From Sedimentitalea nanhaiensis DSM 24252 (lineage in GTDB: Bacteria > Pseudomonadota > Alphaproteobacteria > Rhodobacterales > Rhodobacteraceae): 57,777 nt of DNA. The translations under genes were made by a program, and so were the position numbers. The stretch is from positions 1 through 57,777 of the forward strand of contig NZ_AXBG01000028.1 of the NCBI RefSeq assembly GCF_000473225.1, given 5' to 3'. The notes beneath the pieces were generated by a model. The model searched no databases. It was not told the origin of the DNA and saw only the letters and a program-made list of their open reading frames with translations. Positions 7,757 through 16,469 of this stretch are shown in pieces (the stretch's first letter is position 1; every line of letters begins with the position of its first letter).

Positions 7757-8624
7757 AGCACGCACAAACTTGCGGTTCACGAGCCAATCTGGCGCTGACT
7801 GGGTATCGCAAGCGCCTCGCTTCTCAATGGCGTCTTGACCGGAATTCTGGATTGTGAGAGATCCAATAAGCTCGGGCCGGAACAGACAACACACCGACAG
7901 ACCTACGGCAAATCCACGACCGAACTGGATCGACATTCAAAGCTACATTGGTACTTTGGTGCCATGCCTAAACGATCAGACCAAACCCACTGCATGAGCA
8001 AGGATGGTCAAGGCCCTGTCGTCTGAGGCGTCCATGATTCCCAGCAGGGTAAGGGGCATCACGGTTGCCTGTGTCGTGGGAACAGTACCCGACACAAGGC
8101 ACAGCGTTGCCACGAAGAATTCAACCACACCTCACCGACCCGCGACACCTATCCGATGAGACCAAATTATTGAGAGGCAGGGAGAAGCTTTCCGCGACAC
8201 TCGAGGTTCCAAAGAATGTTCAGTGATCATGAGTTCAAACTCAAAGAAGCCGGTGCGCTTACTCGACGGCTTTAGAGAACACTGGAAAGCAACCGCGGAC
8301 CACGTTCTTGCTTCAGCACAACCTATGGCTCCCGTCACTGAATGTCTGAGGGCAGACTGCTCCCAGCTTTATTGTTTGGATGATCCGCGTGGCATGATCG
8401 ATGGCAGATACCTTCCGAAGATCCACGTTCAGGAACTGTCGTCGCAAATACTAGGGCAGGGACCTCTATCATTGCCCCGCTCCTAGCTAAGTAGATTGTC
8501 AGCTAATAGAGACAAATGGAAACCGCTGGTAGCGCACAATAGCTCTACTCGACACCACCTCAGGTTCATGCGCGATTAAGTACGCGCGTGCTGGAGTGCT
8601 ATCGTTCCATGGCGTGGAATCTTC
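7757..8624. other. Intergenic region between repABC and the resolvase
   Basis: About 870 bases. Open frames here (for example 8223-8486) have no good ribosome-binding site, no recognisable domain, and codon use unlike neighbouring genes. I see no RNA gene. It may be a remnant, or control DNA of the replicon. Confidence 0.5.
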
Positions 8625-9530
8625 TCAAGATTGTTGTTGATGCACGGACCCCAGCAACCCCAGTCTTTCAGCACGCTCCAGCAACATCTTGACCGAAGAC
8701 GGCTGCCAGCTGGTACGACCTCGAGGGGTGCGCTCGCGCATCGACTCAAGCCGGTCGCAGATTGCCTGAAGAGTGATGTCTGGGTCCGCTCCTTTGATGC
8801 CGGCAACGATCGCGGGGAGGCGGTCGTCGGTTTCGCGGCGTCCTGCACGGCCCAGCACCTCAGCGGACAGAAAGCCGTCGCGGACGTAAGCCTTAACGGC
8901 GCGCAGCAAGCGGCTTTGGGTCCAATGGCGATCTGGGGGCAGGGGGCCATTGATAATCCGCAGGACGTCTTCCCAAGCCATATCGGGGCGCAAGCGGCGC
9001 ACATGGGGCACCCAATCCGGCGCGGTCTCGTGTAAGCGCTCCATATAGCCGTCCTTTCGTGCCAGCCGCACCTTGCGGAGCGCGACAGGGTCCCTGGCGC
9101 GAAGCCCTGGGTTGCCACCTACGCGCCCTTTGGCGCGTGCCGAGGCAAGCCCAGCCTTGGTACGCTCGCGGATCAGAGCACGTTCAAACTCGGCCGCAGC
9201 GCCCAGAACCTGCAATGTGAACTTGCCCTGCGGGGAAGCGGTGTCGATGGGGTCCTGCAGGGAGCGGAAAAAGGCGCCCTTGGCCTCCAGGCGCTCGATC
9301 ACTTCCAGCAAGTGCGACAGAGATCGCGCAAGCCGGTCGATCCGCACGACGACAAGCGTGTCGCCGCTCTGGACGCGGTCGAGCACGCGCGCAAGCACAG
9401 GACGCGCGCGATTGCCGCCAGAGGCGTGCTCTTCGAAGATCTCGACACATCCCGCAGTTTGCAGGGCCTCAGACTGGGGCAGGGGGGTCTGATCCTCTGT
9501 CGATACGCGTGCATAGCCTATCAAGGGCAT
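8625..9530 (-). CDS. Serine recombinase (resolvase/invertase family)
   Basis: A 301-residue serine recombinase. The N-terminal catalytic domain shows YARVSTEDQ with the nucleophile Ser10, RIDRLARS, and the GKFTLQVLGAAAEFERALIRERT helix, all diagnostic of the Pin/Hin/resolvase group. The C-terminus is about 110 residues longer than in Tn3-type resolvases and lacks the zinc-ribbon of large serine integrases. The likely job is resolving plasmid multimers or inverting DNA. It is divergent from the gene at 9757; the 226-base gap should contain its recombination site, and a short inverted repeat (GCAAT/ATTGC at 9546-9562) is a weak candidate for one subsite. Not part of the neighbouring tni transposon. 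Confidence 0.9.
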   Translation of the reverse strand: MPLIGYARVSTEDQTPLPQSEALQTAGCVEIFEEHASGGNRARPVLARVLDRVQSGDTLVVVRIDRLARSLSHLLEVIERLEAKGAFFRSLQDPIDTASPQGKFTLQVLGAAAEFERALIRERTKAGLASARAKGRVGGNPGLRARDPVALRKVRLARKDGYMERLHETAPDWVPHVRRLRPDMAWEDVLRIINGPLPPDRHWTQSRLLRAVKAYVRDGFLSAEVLGRAGRRETDDRLPAIVAGIKGADPDITLQAICDRLESMRERTPRGRTSWQPSSVKMLLERAERLGLLGSVHQQQS

Positions 9531-9756
9531 GAAAACGGCCTGTTTGCAATTTAAGGTATTGCTATTAAACGACTGTTTGTAAACGAATGCAAGTAGGTGC
9601 TCTCTCGTCGTGCTCGTCCAAAATCCCTTGGTTTCCTTGCGCTGAGCGCGATCTGAGAGATTTCACCGGCAGTCGCGCGCGCATACTATATAAAGAGCGA
9701 AGGCAACCGCCACAAAACCACTTGGGTAATGTGCAAAAGAACAGTATTTTGCGCAT

Positions 9757-10824
9757 ATGAAGATCCAAGCATCCGCATTGACTGATGATTTCAATGACCC
9801 CCTCATCACCATCGAGGAGGATGAAGAGGCTCACGAAGAGGATCTCTGGTTTCTGCCGGGACCATTCGAAGAAGAACCGGATGATTTGCCTCCCGGGCCA
9901 CGGGCGGAACCGCCCGACACTGCTGTCATCGAAGACTGGGCAAAGGCAGAGGGCGTTCACGCTGCGCGACTGGCACGGGTCGCTGGACGCCTGGGTGCTC
10001 TGGATGACCGGCTGCTGCGTGGCCCGGAAGGCTGGCGGCATCGCCTCGCTCTTATCGAGGCAGCGGACCTTAGCTGGTTCGCAGGGGATCGGGTGAGTTC
10101 TGATCGTCTAGCGCTTTGGATATCGATGCGGCTGTCAGGTGCACAGGATGACCCAAATGCCCTGGCAAGAGTTGGATGGGCTGTTCGGCGCCTGACAGGC
10201 GGTCCCGGACCGAAGGCTGACTTGGCCGCCTTCCTGGATCGCCGCGATCCCGAGAACATTGAAGGCAGCGCTGAGCGTTTCGAAGAACGCGCGGGCGGAT
10301 GGTTGGACGTAATGGCTGCAGCAGCCGAGCTCCACCCAATCACGCGGGCTTGCATGGGCTTTCATCTCTGGAACCTGGCCGGCCTCGGACAGCACGGTGA
10401 CCAGATGGAAGCCGCCGTCACCGCGTCCAGGATCGCGGCCAGCGATGGAAGCGGCGCCATCTTCGTACCGCTCGCCATGGGCGGGGCAGGGGGACTGCGT
10501 GTTTCGGGCTTGCCGCCCGAACGTTTGGCCCGCTGGCTGGATGGGATGAACAGCGCAATTCTAACGGCGATGCGTCATCTTGATGGTACCCAAACATGGA
10601 GTGTTCGGGCGGAGAGAGTCATGTCCCAGCTTTCGGGCAGAACTCCGGCCGCTCTTCGGTCTGTGTTGACGGAGTGGCCTTTGGTGTCGGCGCCGATGGC
10701 GGAGGCTCTAACAGGCGCAAGTCGCGCGGCTGTTCAAAGGAACCTCGCCTGGATTGAAGAGAGAGGCCTGATCCAAGAAGTGACGCAACAAGGACGCTTC
10801 AGGATGTGGCGGATCAGCATCTAA
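9757..10824 (+). CDS. RHE_PE00001-like protein (DUF1612-type with C-terminal HTH)
   Basis: A 355-residue protein. An acidic N-terminal tail (EEDEEAHEEDLWFLPGPFEEEPDD) precedes a helical region with LDDRLLRGPEGWRHRLALIEAADLSWFAGDRVSSDRLALWISMRL, characteristic in my memory of the RHE_PE00001/DUF1612 family of rhizobial and rhodobacterial plasmids. The last 60 residues (PMAEALTGASRAAVQRNLAWIEERGLIQEV) form a winged helix. It is a likely DNA-binding protein of unknown role. It is divergent from the resolvase and ends 80 bases before the left end of the tni transposon. The gene appears intact. Family call moderate, HTH call firm. Confidence 0.7.
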   Translation: MKIQASALTDDFNDPLITIEEDEEAHEEDLWFLPGPFEEEPDDLPPGPRAEPPDTAVIEDWAKAEGVHAARLARVAGRLGALDDRLLRGPEGWRHRLALIEAADLSWFAGDRVSSDRLALWISMRLSGAQDDPNALARVGWAVRRLTGGPGPKADLAAFLDRRDPENIEGSAERFEERAGGWLDVMAAAAELHPITRACMGFHLWNLAGLGQHGDQMEAAVTASRIAASDGSGAIFVPLAMGGAGGLRVSGLPPERLARWLDGMNSAILTAMRHLDGTQTWSVRAERVMSQLSGRTPAALRSVLTEWPLVSAPMAEALTGASRAAVQRNLAWIEERGLIQEVTQQGRFRMWRISI

Positions 10825-10903
10825 GTCGGTTGTTAAGTTTAATCTTGTCGAACTGGGCGCCCCGGATTTCCAACGACGACGTAGCCGGAGGCCACGTCGC
10901 GCG

Positions 10904-11020
10904 TGTCGCGTAGCCCTTAATTGTGAGATGAGAAATCCAACGAAATCAACGGCTATGCTTTGCCCTTAAATATGAGATTTTGCCTTTAATTCCGATATTT
11001 TTGCCCTTAAACCCGAGACA
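10904..11020. repeat. Transposase-binding repeats at the transposon left end
   Basis: Four copies of a unit close to TGCCCTTAAnTnTGAGA occur at 10912-10930, 10961-10979, 10981-11000 and 11002-11020, the last three spaced about 20 bases. The same unit occurs inverted at 14341-14359 and 14383-14401. Confidence 0.75.
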
Positions 11021-11049
11021 GGGTTCACAGACTTGTGCGGCAAGTATCG

Positions 11050-12684
11050 ATGGATGATGATGGCGAAGACTCCGTTGCCGTTGGTGCTGAAGAGGCGCGC
11101 AGGGCCGCGGTGCTGCGTCCGCTTGTCCAAGCATACCTTAAAGGAACTGACAGCTTGGAAAGTGGCGTCAATGACGCCGTTTGGGAGCTTGGTGTCAGCA
11201 GGGCGACGGTCTGGCGCTGGATAAAGCGGCTGGCTGAAGAGGGTGGGCGCACGAGCGCTCTGGTACCGCGGAAACGGGGCCGTCCAGTCGGTACGGCCTT
11301 GATATCAAGCAAGGTCGAAGCGGTGATCGAAGAACATCTTCGCCGTTATTTCTTGCGCCGGGAGCGTTCGAGCCTGTCGCGCGTCGTGACAGAAATCCGT
11401 AGCGCGTGCTGGCAACAGGGCTTGCAGGCGCCGACACGGCGGACGGTTCAGCGTCGTCTGGATGCGATGGATGCCCGCGAAGTTGCGAAGGCACGAGAGG
11501 GCGCAAAGGCGGCCCGCCAAAAATTTGCGCCGGTCACAGGTGAGAACAAGGCCTGTGTGCCACTGGAGATCGTCCAAATTGATCATACGCCGGCGGACAT
11601 CATTCTTGTCGACAGCTTTGAACGCCAACCAATTGGGCGGCCTTGGGTCACGCTGGCGATCGACATCGCAACGCGGATGGTAACCGGATACTACACTTCT
11701 CTCGAGGCGCCTTCGCGATTGTCAGTGGCGCTTTGCCTGACACAGGCGGTGGCCCCCAAGGCGGAACTTCTGACTGAATTGGCGTGCAATATTCCTTGGC
11801 CCGCACAGGGAAAACCGCTCAGCCTCCACGTCGACAATGGCCGCGATTTCCGGTCGCGGGCCTTTCGGTCGGCATGCGCGGAATGGGGGATCGATCTGGT
11901 CTATCGGCCGCCGGGAAGTCCTCACTTCGGAGGTCACATCGAGCGGTTGATCGGGACGATGATGGGGGCCGTCCACCTGTTGCCGGGAACAACGCAATCC
12001 TCGATCGCGACCAAGGGCGACTATGATGCCGAAGGCATGGCCACGATGACGTTGAGCGAATTCGATCATTGGTTTGCTCTCGAAATCTGCCGTTACAACA
12101 ACAGCATTCATTCAAGCCTTGGCTGTACGCCCGTTGCCAAATGGGAAGCGCTCTCAGAGCAAATGACGAGCGACATCCCCTTCGAGATGGAAGCCTTTCA
12201 GGTGAGCTTCCTGCCCAGCGAACTGCGCAAGATCAGGCGTGACGGCATCCATCTGTTCCAGATACGGTACTGGTCCGATGCCCTTGCAGGCCACATTGGG
12301 CGCGGCGATGGAAAGGTGGTCGTTCGCTACGATCCTCGCGATATCTCAATGATCTGGGTCGAACTGGACGATGGCCGATTTGTTGAGGCGCGGTACAGAA
12401 ACCTGGAAATCCCGCCAGCGTCCCTCTGGGAATATCGCGAAGCCATGAGGAAGGCCCGCGCCCTTGGCAAGTCCGGGTCCAATGAGCTGGTTCTGGCTGA
12501 GTTGATCCGCCAGCAACGCCAGATCGAGGCAGAGAGCCGGGGCCTGACAAAGGCCGAACGCCGATCCCGTGAAAGAAAAGGGACATTGGAGGGCGCCAAC
12601 TCGGCTGTCGCGACGACTGAAGGGCTGCGCCCGATCGATACGGGTGATACATCGCGCCCATTGTTCAAGGTAGAGAGATGGTGA
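11050..12684 (+). CDS. tniA: Transposase TniA (DDE integrase family)
   Basis: A protein of about 544 residues. An N-terminal HTH (AVWELGVSRATVWRWIKRLAEEGG) is followed by a retroviral-integrase-like core with the DDE residues: Asp in VQIDHTPADIILVD, Asp in LHVDNGRDFRS, and Glu in FGGHIERLIGTMMG. The C-terminal beta-barrel of Mu/Tn7-type transposases follows. TniA cuts and joins transposon ends together with the ATPase TniB and the target factor TniQ. Either the ATG at 11050 (MDDDGEDSV) or the GTG at 11035 may be the start. It is the first gene of a tight tniABQ operon. Confidence 0.93.
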   Translation: MDDDGEDSVAVGAEEARRAAVLRPLVQAYLKGTDSLESGVNDAVWELGVSRATVWRWIKRLAEEGGRTSALVPRKRGRPVGTALISSKVEAVIEEHLRRYFLRRERSSLSRVVTEIRSACWQQGLQAPTRRTVQRRLDAMDAREVAKAREGAKAARQKFAPVTGENKACVPLEIVQIDHTPADIILVDSFERQPIGRPWVTLAIDIATRMVTGYYTSLEAPSRLSVALCLTQAVAPKAELLTELACNIPWPAQGKPLSLHVDNGRDFRSRAFRSACAEWGIDLVYRPPGSPHFGGHIERLIGTMMGAVHLLPGTTQSSIATKGDYDAEGMATMTLSEFDHWFALEICRYNNSIHSSLGCTPVAKWEALSEQMTSDIPFEMEAFQVSFLPSELRKIRRDGIHLFQIRYWSDALAGHIGRGDGKVVVRYDPRDISMIWVELDDGRFVEARYRNLEIPPASLWEYREAMRKARALGKSGSNELVLAELIRQQRQIEAESRGLTKAERRSRERKGTLEGANSAVATTEGLRPIDTGDTSRPLFKVERW

Positions 12685-12685
12685 A

Positions 12686-13567
12686 TTGAGGGCAAGGACA
12701 ACTCAGGAAGACGGTCGGATTGCCCTCATTCAATCGGATATCTGGATCGGCTTTCCGCGGGCCGAACAGGTGTTGGACCGCTTGCAGGGTCTGATCGAAG
12801 CGCCACGGCAAACCCGTATGCCTGGGCTTCTTGTGCATGGTGCCTCCGGGATCGGAAAGACGATGATTGCCCGAAACCTGTCGCGCAAATACGCACCAGA
12901 ATACGATCCAGCGTCAGACATCACCCGCACACCGCTGCTGCTGTTGCAAGCGCCGCCCGCACCAGACGAACGGCGGTTCTACCTGCACATCTTGGCCGCC
13001 GTCGGCGCCCCGGCGACGGCACTGAGCGCCCGCGCGCAAAATGTGGCTTCCCTCGAGGTCCGCGTCATCGCGCTCCTGCGCGACCTTGGCCTTCGGATGA
13101 TCATGATCGACGAGGTTCACAACCTCTTGGCCGGGACCCACCGCGAACAGCGCCGCTTTCTCAATGTTCTGCGGTATCTTAGCAATGAACTCGAGGTGTC
13201 GCTGGTCTGCCTCGGGGTCAGCGAGGCCGTTGATGCCATCCGTGGTGATATCCAGCTTGCCAGGCGGCTGGACGAACATCACCTGCCAAACTGGCGCGAC
13301 GATGCCGAGTTCTCGGACATGATCCAGACACTCATCGCGGCAATGCCCCTCGAGAAGAAATCCAATCTGAAGGTCAAGTCGCTCAAGCAGATACTGGCGC
13401 TGAGCGGCGGGGTGACTTCGCGCATCTTCGCCCTGATCAAGGATCTTTCCATCGACGCCATTATCACAGGTGATGAATGCATCACTGATGACGCTATCGC
13501 AAAATGGACGCCGGTTTGGTCGCGCCATGCGAACGCACATCGGCGACTCGAGAAGTCCGGGGTGTGA
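12686..13567 (+). CDS. tniB: Transposition ATPase TniB
   Basis: A 293-residue AAA+ ATPase with Walker A GASGIGKT at about residues 52-59 and Walker B LRMIMIDEVHNLL, followed by a sensor region (VSLVCLGVSEAV). It corresponds to TnsC/MuB-like regulators that bind target DNA and activate TniA. It starts with TTG one base after the tniA stop, so the two are translationally coupled. It ends overlapping the tniQ start by four bases. Intact. Confidence 0.92.
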   Translation: MRARTTQEDGRIALIQSDIWIGFPRAEQVLDRLQGLIEAPRQTRMPGLLVHGASGIGKTMIARNLSRKYAPEYDPASDITRTPLLLLQAPPAPDERRFYLHILAAVGAPATALSARAQNVASLEVRVIALLRDLGLRMIMIDEVHNLLAGTHREQRRFLNVLRYLSNELEVSLVCLGVSEAVDAIRGDIQLARRLDEHHLPNWRDDAEFSDMIQTLIAAMPLEKKSNLKVKSLKQILALSGGVTSRIFALIKDLSIDAIITGDECITDDAIAKWTPVWSRHANAHRRLEKSGV

Positions 13568-14355
13568 AGCCGCGCCCGCTGCCGAAAACTGTCGCGCCGC
13601 TGCCAGACGAGTTGTTGTCAGGTTGGTTATCTCGGCTGGCGGCGGCCAACTATTGCGATGACGCGGAACTGCTGGCTCATATCAAAATCGATACCGCGCA
13701 GGGCACCGCCTTGGACTTCAGCGTCGACGCGGCCACGGCGGAGAGGATTGCCAACGCCGCACGAGTCGAACCAGATGTTGTGCGATCGTTGACCTTTCCG
13801 GCAATGACGCCACGAGAAGCCTCGCTGACGGCTCAGATGCCATTCCAGCATTGCATGCAATGCTCCAGAGAGGGTCTTTCGCTCAGGCATTGGAGGCGTG
13901 CCTGGGCATTTGACTGCCAAGTTTGCGGGACGAGTCTTGTGCAGACCCTTGGCAAACCCGGTGAGGAACAAATATCCGGAAAACTGATATACCGAGCGCG
14001 CCGCGGGGCAGGGATGCTTGAGTGCGCCGCGCGATCGCGCGGCCCCAAGCAACTTCGGCGCGCAATGCGCGCAGTCACCTTTGCCATGTCACTCAAAACC
14101 TTCCGCGGGGATCCGTCGTTCGCTGTCCAGAACCCCAGATCGGAAGTTAGGCTGTTCTGCCTCGCCGCAATCGCCGCCGCTCGATCTCAGCCCTTGGCTA
14201 AGACAGCCATCGTCAGCAAAAGCATCGACGACTATGCAAGGGTTGCTCTCTTGCGCGCCTTCGAGAAGGAGCCTCGATTGCTTGCCGCGGTTGATCACAT
14301 CGCGCAAAGGCGCGCGAAAAGCGCCGGCCCCATGACAGCCGCATCTCACAATTAA
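13564..14355 (+). CDS. tniQ: Transposition target-selection protein TniQ
   Basis: About 263 residues from the GTG at 13564, which overlaps the tniB stop (GTGTGA). The N-terminus PLPDELLSGWLSRLAAANY is the TniQ/TnsD signature. A zinc-finger-like set of cysteines follows (CMQC, then CQVCG). TniQ guides Tn5053-class elements to their targets, often the res sites of resolvase systems. An upstream in-frame ATG at 13504 would add 20 residues lying within tniB and is less likely. The last gene of the element; the right-end repeats begin before its stop. Confidence 0.88.
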   Translation: MKPRPLPKTVAPLPDELLSGWLSRLAAANYCDDAELLAHIKIDTAQGTALDFSVDAATAERIANAARVEPDVVRSLTFPAMTPREASLTAQMPFQHCMQCSREGLSLRHWRRAWAFDCQVCGTSLVQTLGKPGEEQISGKLIYRARRGAGMLECAARSRGPKQLRRAMRAVTFAMSLKTFRGDPSFAVQNPRSEVRLFCLAAIAAARSQPLAKTAIVSKSIDDYARVALLRAFEKEPRLLAAVDHIAQRRAKSAGPMTAASHN

Positions 14356-14409
14356 GGGCAAAAATTGTCGCCAAACACGTCCCGTCTCAGATTAAAGGGC
14401 AACGCGACA
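14341..14409. repeat. Right-end repeats of the tni transposon
   Basis: Two inverted copies of the transposase-binding unit (14341-14359 and 14383-14401) end with CGCGACA at 14403-14409. The 27 bases 14383-14409 match 38659-38685 with one difference. Confidence 0.8.
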
Positions 14410-14437
14410 ATAAGACACTTATTTTCCGGGTTTGGCC

Positions 14438-15315
14438 ATGGTGGATCGAGCAGACATCAACGCCGTCGATGATGCTGCGTGGGAACAGGCGGTCGCGCGG
14501 GAAACTGTGATCCGTCGGCTGGCAAACAAGTCACCGCCGAACCGTGCCGAGTTTCTCAAGGACTGCCGCGATCTTGGTCTCAAGCGCTCCCGCCTGTACG
14601 AGTTGATCTCAGCGTACAAGGCGCGCCCGGTCGCCAGTTCCTTGCTGGCGGCTCAAGTCGGAACACCGACGGGCAGCCGTCGGCTGCCTGACGAGATCGA
14701 AACGGTGATTTCGGGGGCGATCGAGGAGTTTTACAAGTCCCTCCAGAAGCCGAGCATCAACGCCCTGCAAAAGGAGGTGCGCATGCGGTGCAGTCAGAGG
14801 GGTTTGCGTCCCCCGTGCTGGACCACGCTGCGGGACCGTGTGGCGGCGATAGATCCGGTCGAACTCACAGCGGCGCGTGAGGGCGCCAGAGCCTCTCGCC
14901 AGCGCCATCACCCGGTGCCAGGCAGCTATCAGGTCCAACGGACCTATGAGGTGGTTCAGATCGACCATACGCTGGTGGATGTCATCGTCGTAGATCGAAT
15001 TCATCGGAAGCCTTTGCAACGGCCCTGGCTGACGCTCGCCATCGACGTCGCCAGCCGCATGGTGGCAGGGTTTTACCTGACGCTGGAGCCGCCATCGACC
15101 TTGTCGGTGGCACTGGCCATTCAGCACCTGGTGCAGCCCAAATTCGACTGGCTGGAGAGCTTGGGGATCGACGCAGACTGGCCCGCCGAGGGATTGCCGG
15201 ATACCATTCACGTCGACAATGCCAAGGAGTTCCGCTCAAAAGCGATGAAGCGGGGCGCCGAGTAGCACGGGATTTCGCTGCAGTACCGGCCTATAGGTGC
15301 GCCACACTACGCAGG
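14438..15315 (+). pseudogene. tniA: Second tniA, interrupted by a stop and truncated
   Basis: A tniA homologue distinct in sequence from the one at 11050. It has the HTH region, VQIDHTLVDVIVVD and IHVDNAKEFRS (first two catalytic Asp), but a TAG at 15263-15265 stops translation. Beyond the stop the frame still reads HGISLQYRPIGAPHY, the expected TniA sequence, and homology then ends at about 15315, just before the third catalytic residue and 16 bases before the end of the hisC-like gene. It has therefore suffered both a nonsense mutation and loss of its 3' half. It has no left end of its own; the intact transposon abuts its 5' side. Confidence 0.85.
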
Positions 15316-15330
15316 ACGGCGGCGAGGCGG

Positions 15331-16452
15331 TCAGGCCACCTTGCCGCTGATCTGCGGCACGGCAGCCAGAAACGCGTCATTCTCGGCCGCTGTGCCCATG
15401 GTGACGCGCGCCCATGTCTGAAACGGCGCCTCCTGCCATGCCTTGATCAGGATCCCGGCGCGGCGCAGGCCCTCGGCAAACTCATTGGCGGGCTGGCCTG
15501 TGTCGAAAAAGACGAAATTGGTCTGGCTGGGCGCGCAGGGATAGCCCTTGGCGGTCAGCGCGGCGGCCACCCTGTCGCGCTCGGCCGCGGCGCACTGCAG
15601 CACGCGGTCCAGATGGGCGGTGTCGGCCAGCGCCTCGATCGCGCCTGCGGCGGCCATCGCGTTGACGCCGAAGGGATTGCGCGTCTTCATCAGCGCCCGG
15701 ATCATCGCGGGTGCGCTGGCGATGCCGTATCCCACCCGCGCGCCAGCCAGGCCGTAGGCCTTGGAGAAGGTGCGCAGCACGATATGGGGCTTGCCGGATG
15801 CGGCCAGTATCCCGAGCGCGTCAAAGCGGTGCTGCGGGTCGATGAATTCGACATAGGCCTCGTCGAAGCAGATCAGCGTCGCGGGGTCAGCGGCCTCCAC
15901 GATGGCGCGGAAGGCGTTTTCGCAGATTGCGGGGCCGGCCGGGTTGCTGGGCGACGAGAAGATCAGGATGCGCGGCGCGCTGCGCAATTCGGCTTTGATC
16001 GTCTCGACCGGAAAGGACCAGTCGGCCTCGAAAGGCAGCTTGGTCACCCGCGCGCCGAAGGTCAGCGCGCCGAACTCATGCAGGCCGAAACTCGGGCAGA
16101 TCGTGACCACGTGATCGCCTGCGCGGATCGTGGCCCGAAAGAGCGCCCCGATCAGATCTTCCGAACCATTGCCGACGATGATCCGGTCCGCCTCGGCCCC
16201 GGTGCTTCGCGCAATGGCGCTGCGCAGTGCGGTGTTGGCGGCATCGGGATAGCGCGCGACACCCTTTGCCGCCTCCCGCATCACCTCGATCGCGCGTGGC
16301 GACGGGCCAAGCGGGCTCTCGTTGCTGTCCAGCTTGGCCACGCAATCGATGCCGTATGCGTCGCGAAAACGATCCAGTGCCAAGCCGGCATTATACTCCG
16401 GCAGATCGCGCACATCCTTGCGGATCAGATCATCGGGAAGCGGGTGTGTCAT
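15331..16452 (-). CDS. HisC-like PLP aminotransferase
   Basis: A 373-residue class I/II aminotransferase closest in look to histidinol-phosphate aminotransferases: KLDSNESPLGPSP near the N-terminus, SSPSNPAG, and the PLP lysine in TFSKAYGLAGARVGYG. HisC relatives also accept aromatic 2-oxo acids. No other his biosynthesis gene is present. It sits 17 bases after an FAD-linked 2-hydroxyacid dehydrogenase in an operon headed by a transporter binding protein, so a catabolic role is more likely. Inferred reaction: interconversion of histidine (or a methylated histidine) and the imidazole-pyruvate. Start chosen at 16452 (MTHPLPDDLI). Its stop lies 16 bases from the broken tniA. Confidence 0.85.
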   Translation of the reverse strand: MTHPLPDDLIRKDVRDLPEYNAGLALDRFRDAYGIDCVAKLDSNESPLGPSPRAIEVMREAAKGVARYPDAANTALRSAIARSTGAEADRIIVGNGSEDLIGALFRATIRAGDHVVTICPSFGLHEFGALTFGARVTKLPFEADWSFPVETIKAELRSAPRILIFSSPSNPAGPAICENAFRAIVEAADPATLICFDEAYVEFIDPQHRFDALGILAASGKPHIVLRTFSKAYGLAGARVGYGIASAPAMIRALMKTRNPFGVNAMAAAGAIEALADTAHLDRVLQCAAAERDRVAAALTAKGYPCAPSQTNFVFFDTGQPANEFAEGLRRAGILIKAWQEAPFQTWARVTMGTAAENDAFLAAVPQISGKVA

Positions 16453-16469
16453 GGTTGCTGTCCTTGGCG

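Larger units (their letters stand above)
10904..14409 (+). mobile_element. Tn5053-like transposon carrying tniA-tniB-tniQ
   Basis: The left end TGTCGCGTAGCCCTTAAT starts at 10904. The right end, read inwards from 14409, is TGTCGCGTTGCCCTTTAATC. Both continue with a TGAGA-containing repeat. Several related 20-bp repeats lie inside each end, as expected for transposase binding. The three genes fill the element and no cargo or resolvase gene is present. The adjoining 5-base sequences (gcgcg at left, ataag at right) differ, so no target duplication remains and one flank has probably been rearranged. Confidence 0.85.

Noticed and set aside
8223-8486. An 87-codon frame in the gap between repABC and the resolvase.
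   Set aside because: No convincing ribosome-binding site, no recognisable motif, and codon use unlike the neighbours.
10961-11020. Evenly spaced 20-bp repeats that could suggest a CRISPR array.
   Set aside because: There are no spacers. The units recur inverted at the other end of the transposon, which fits transposase binding sites. No cas genes are present.
15331-16452. A histidine biosynthesis hisC gene.
   Set aside because: No other his gene is present, and it is operonic with transport and catabolic genes. A catabolic aminotransferase is more likely.
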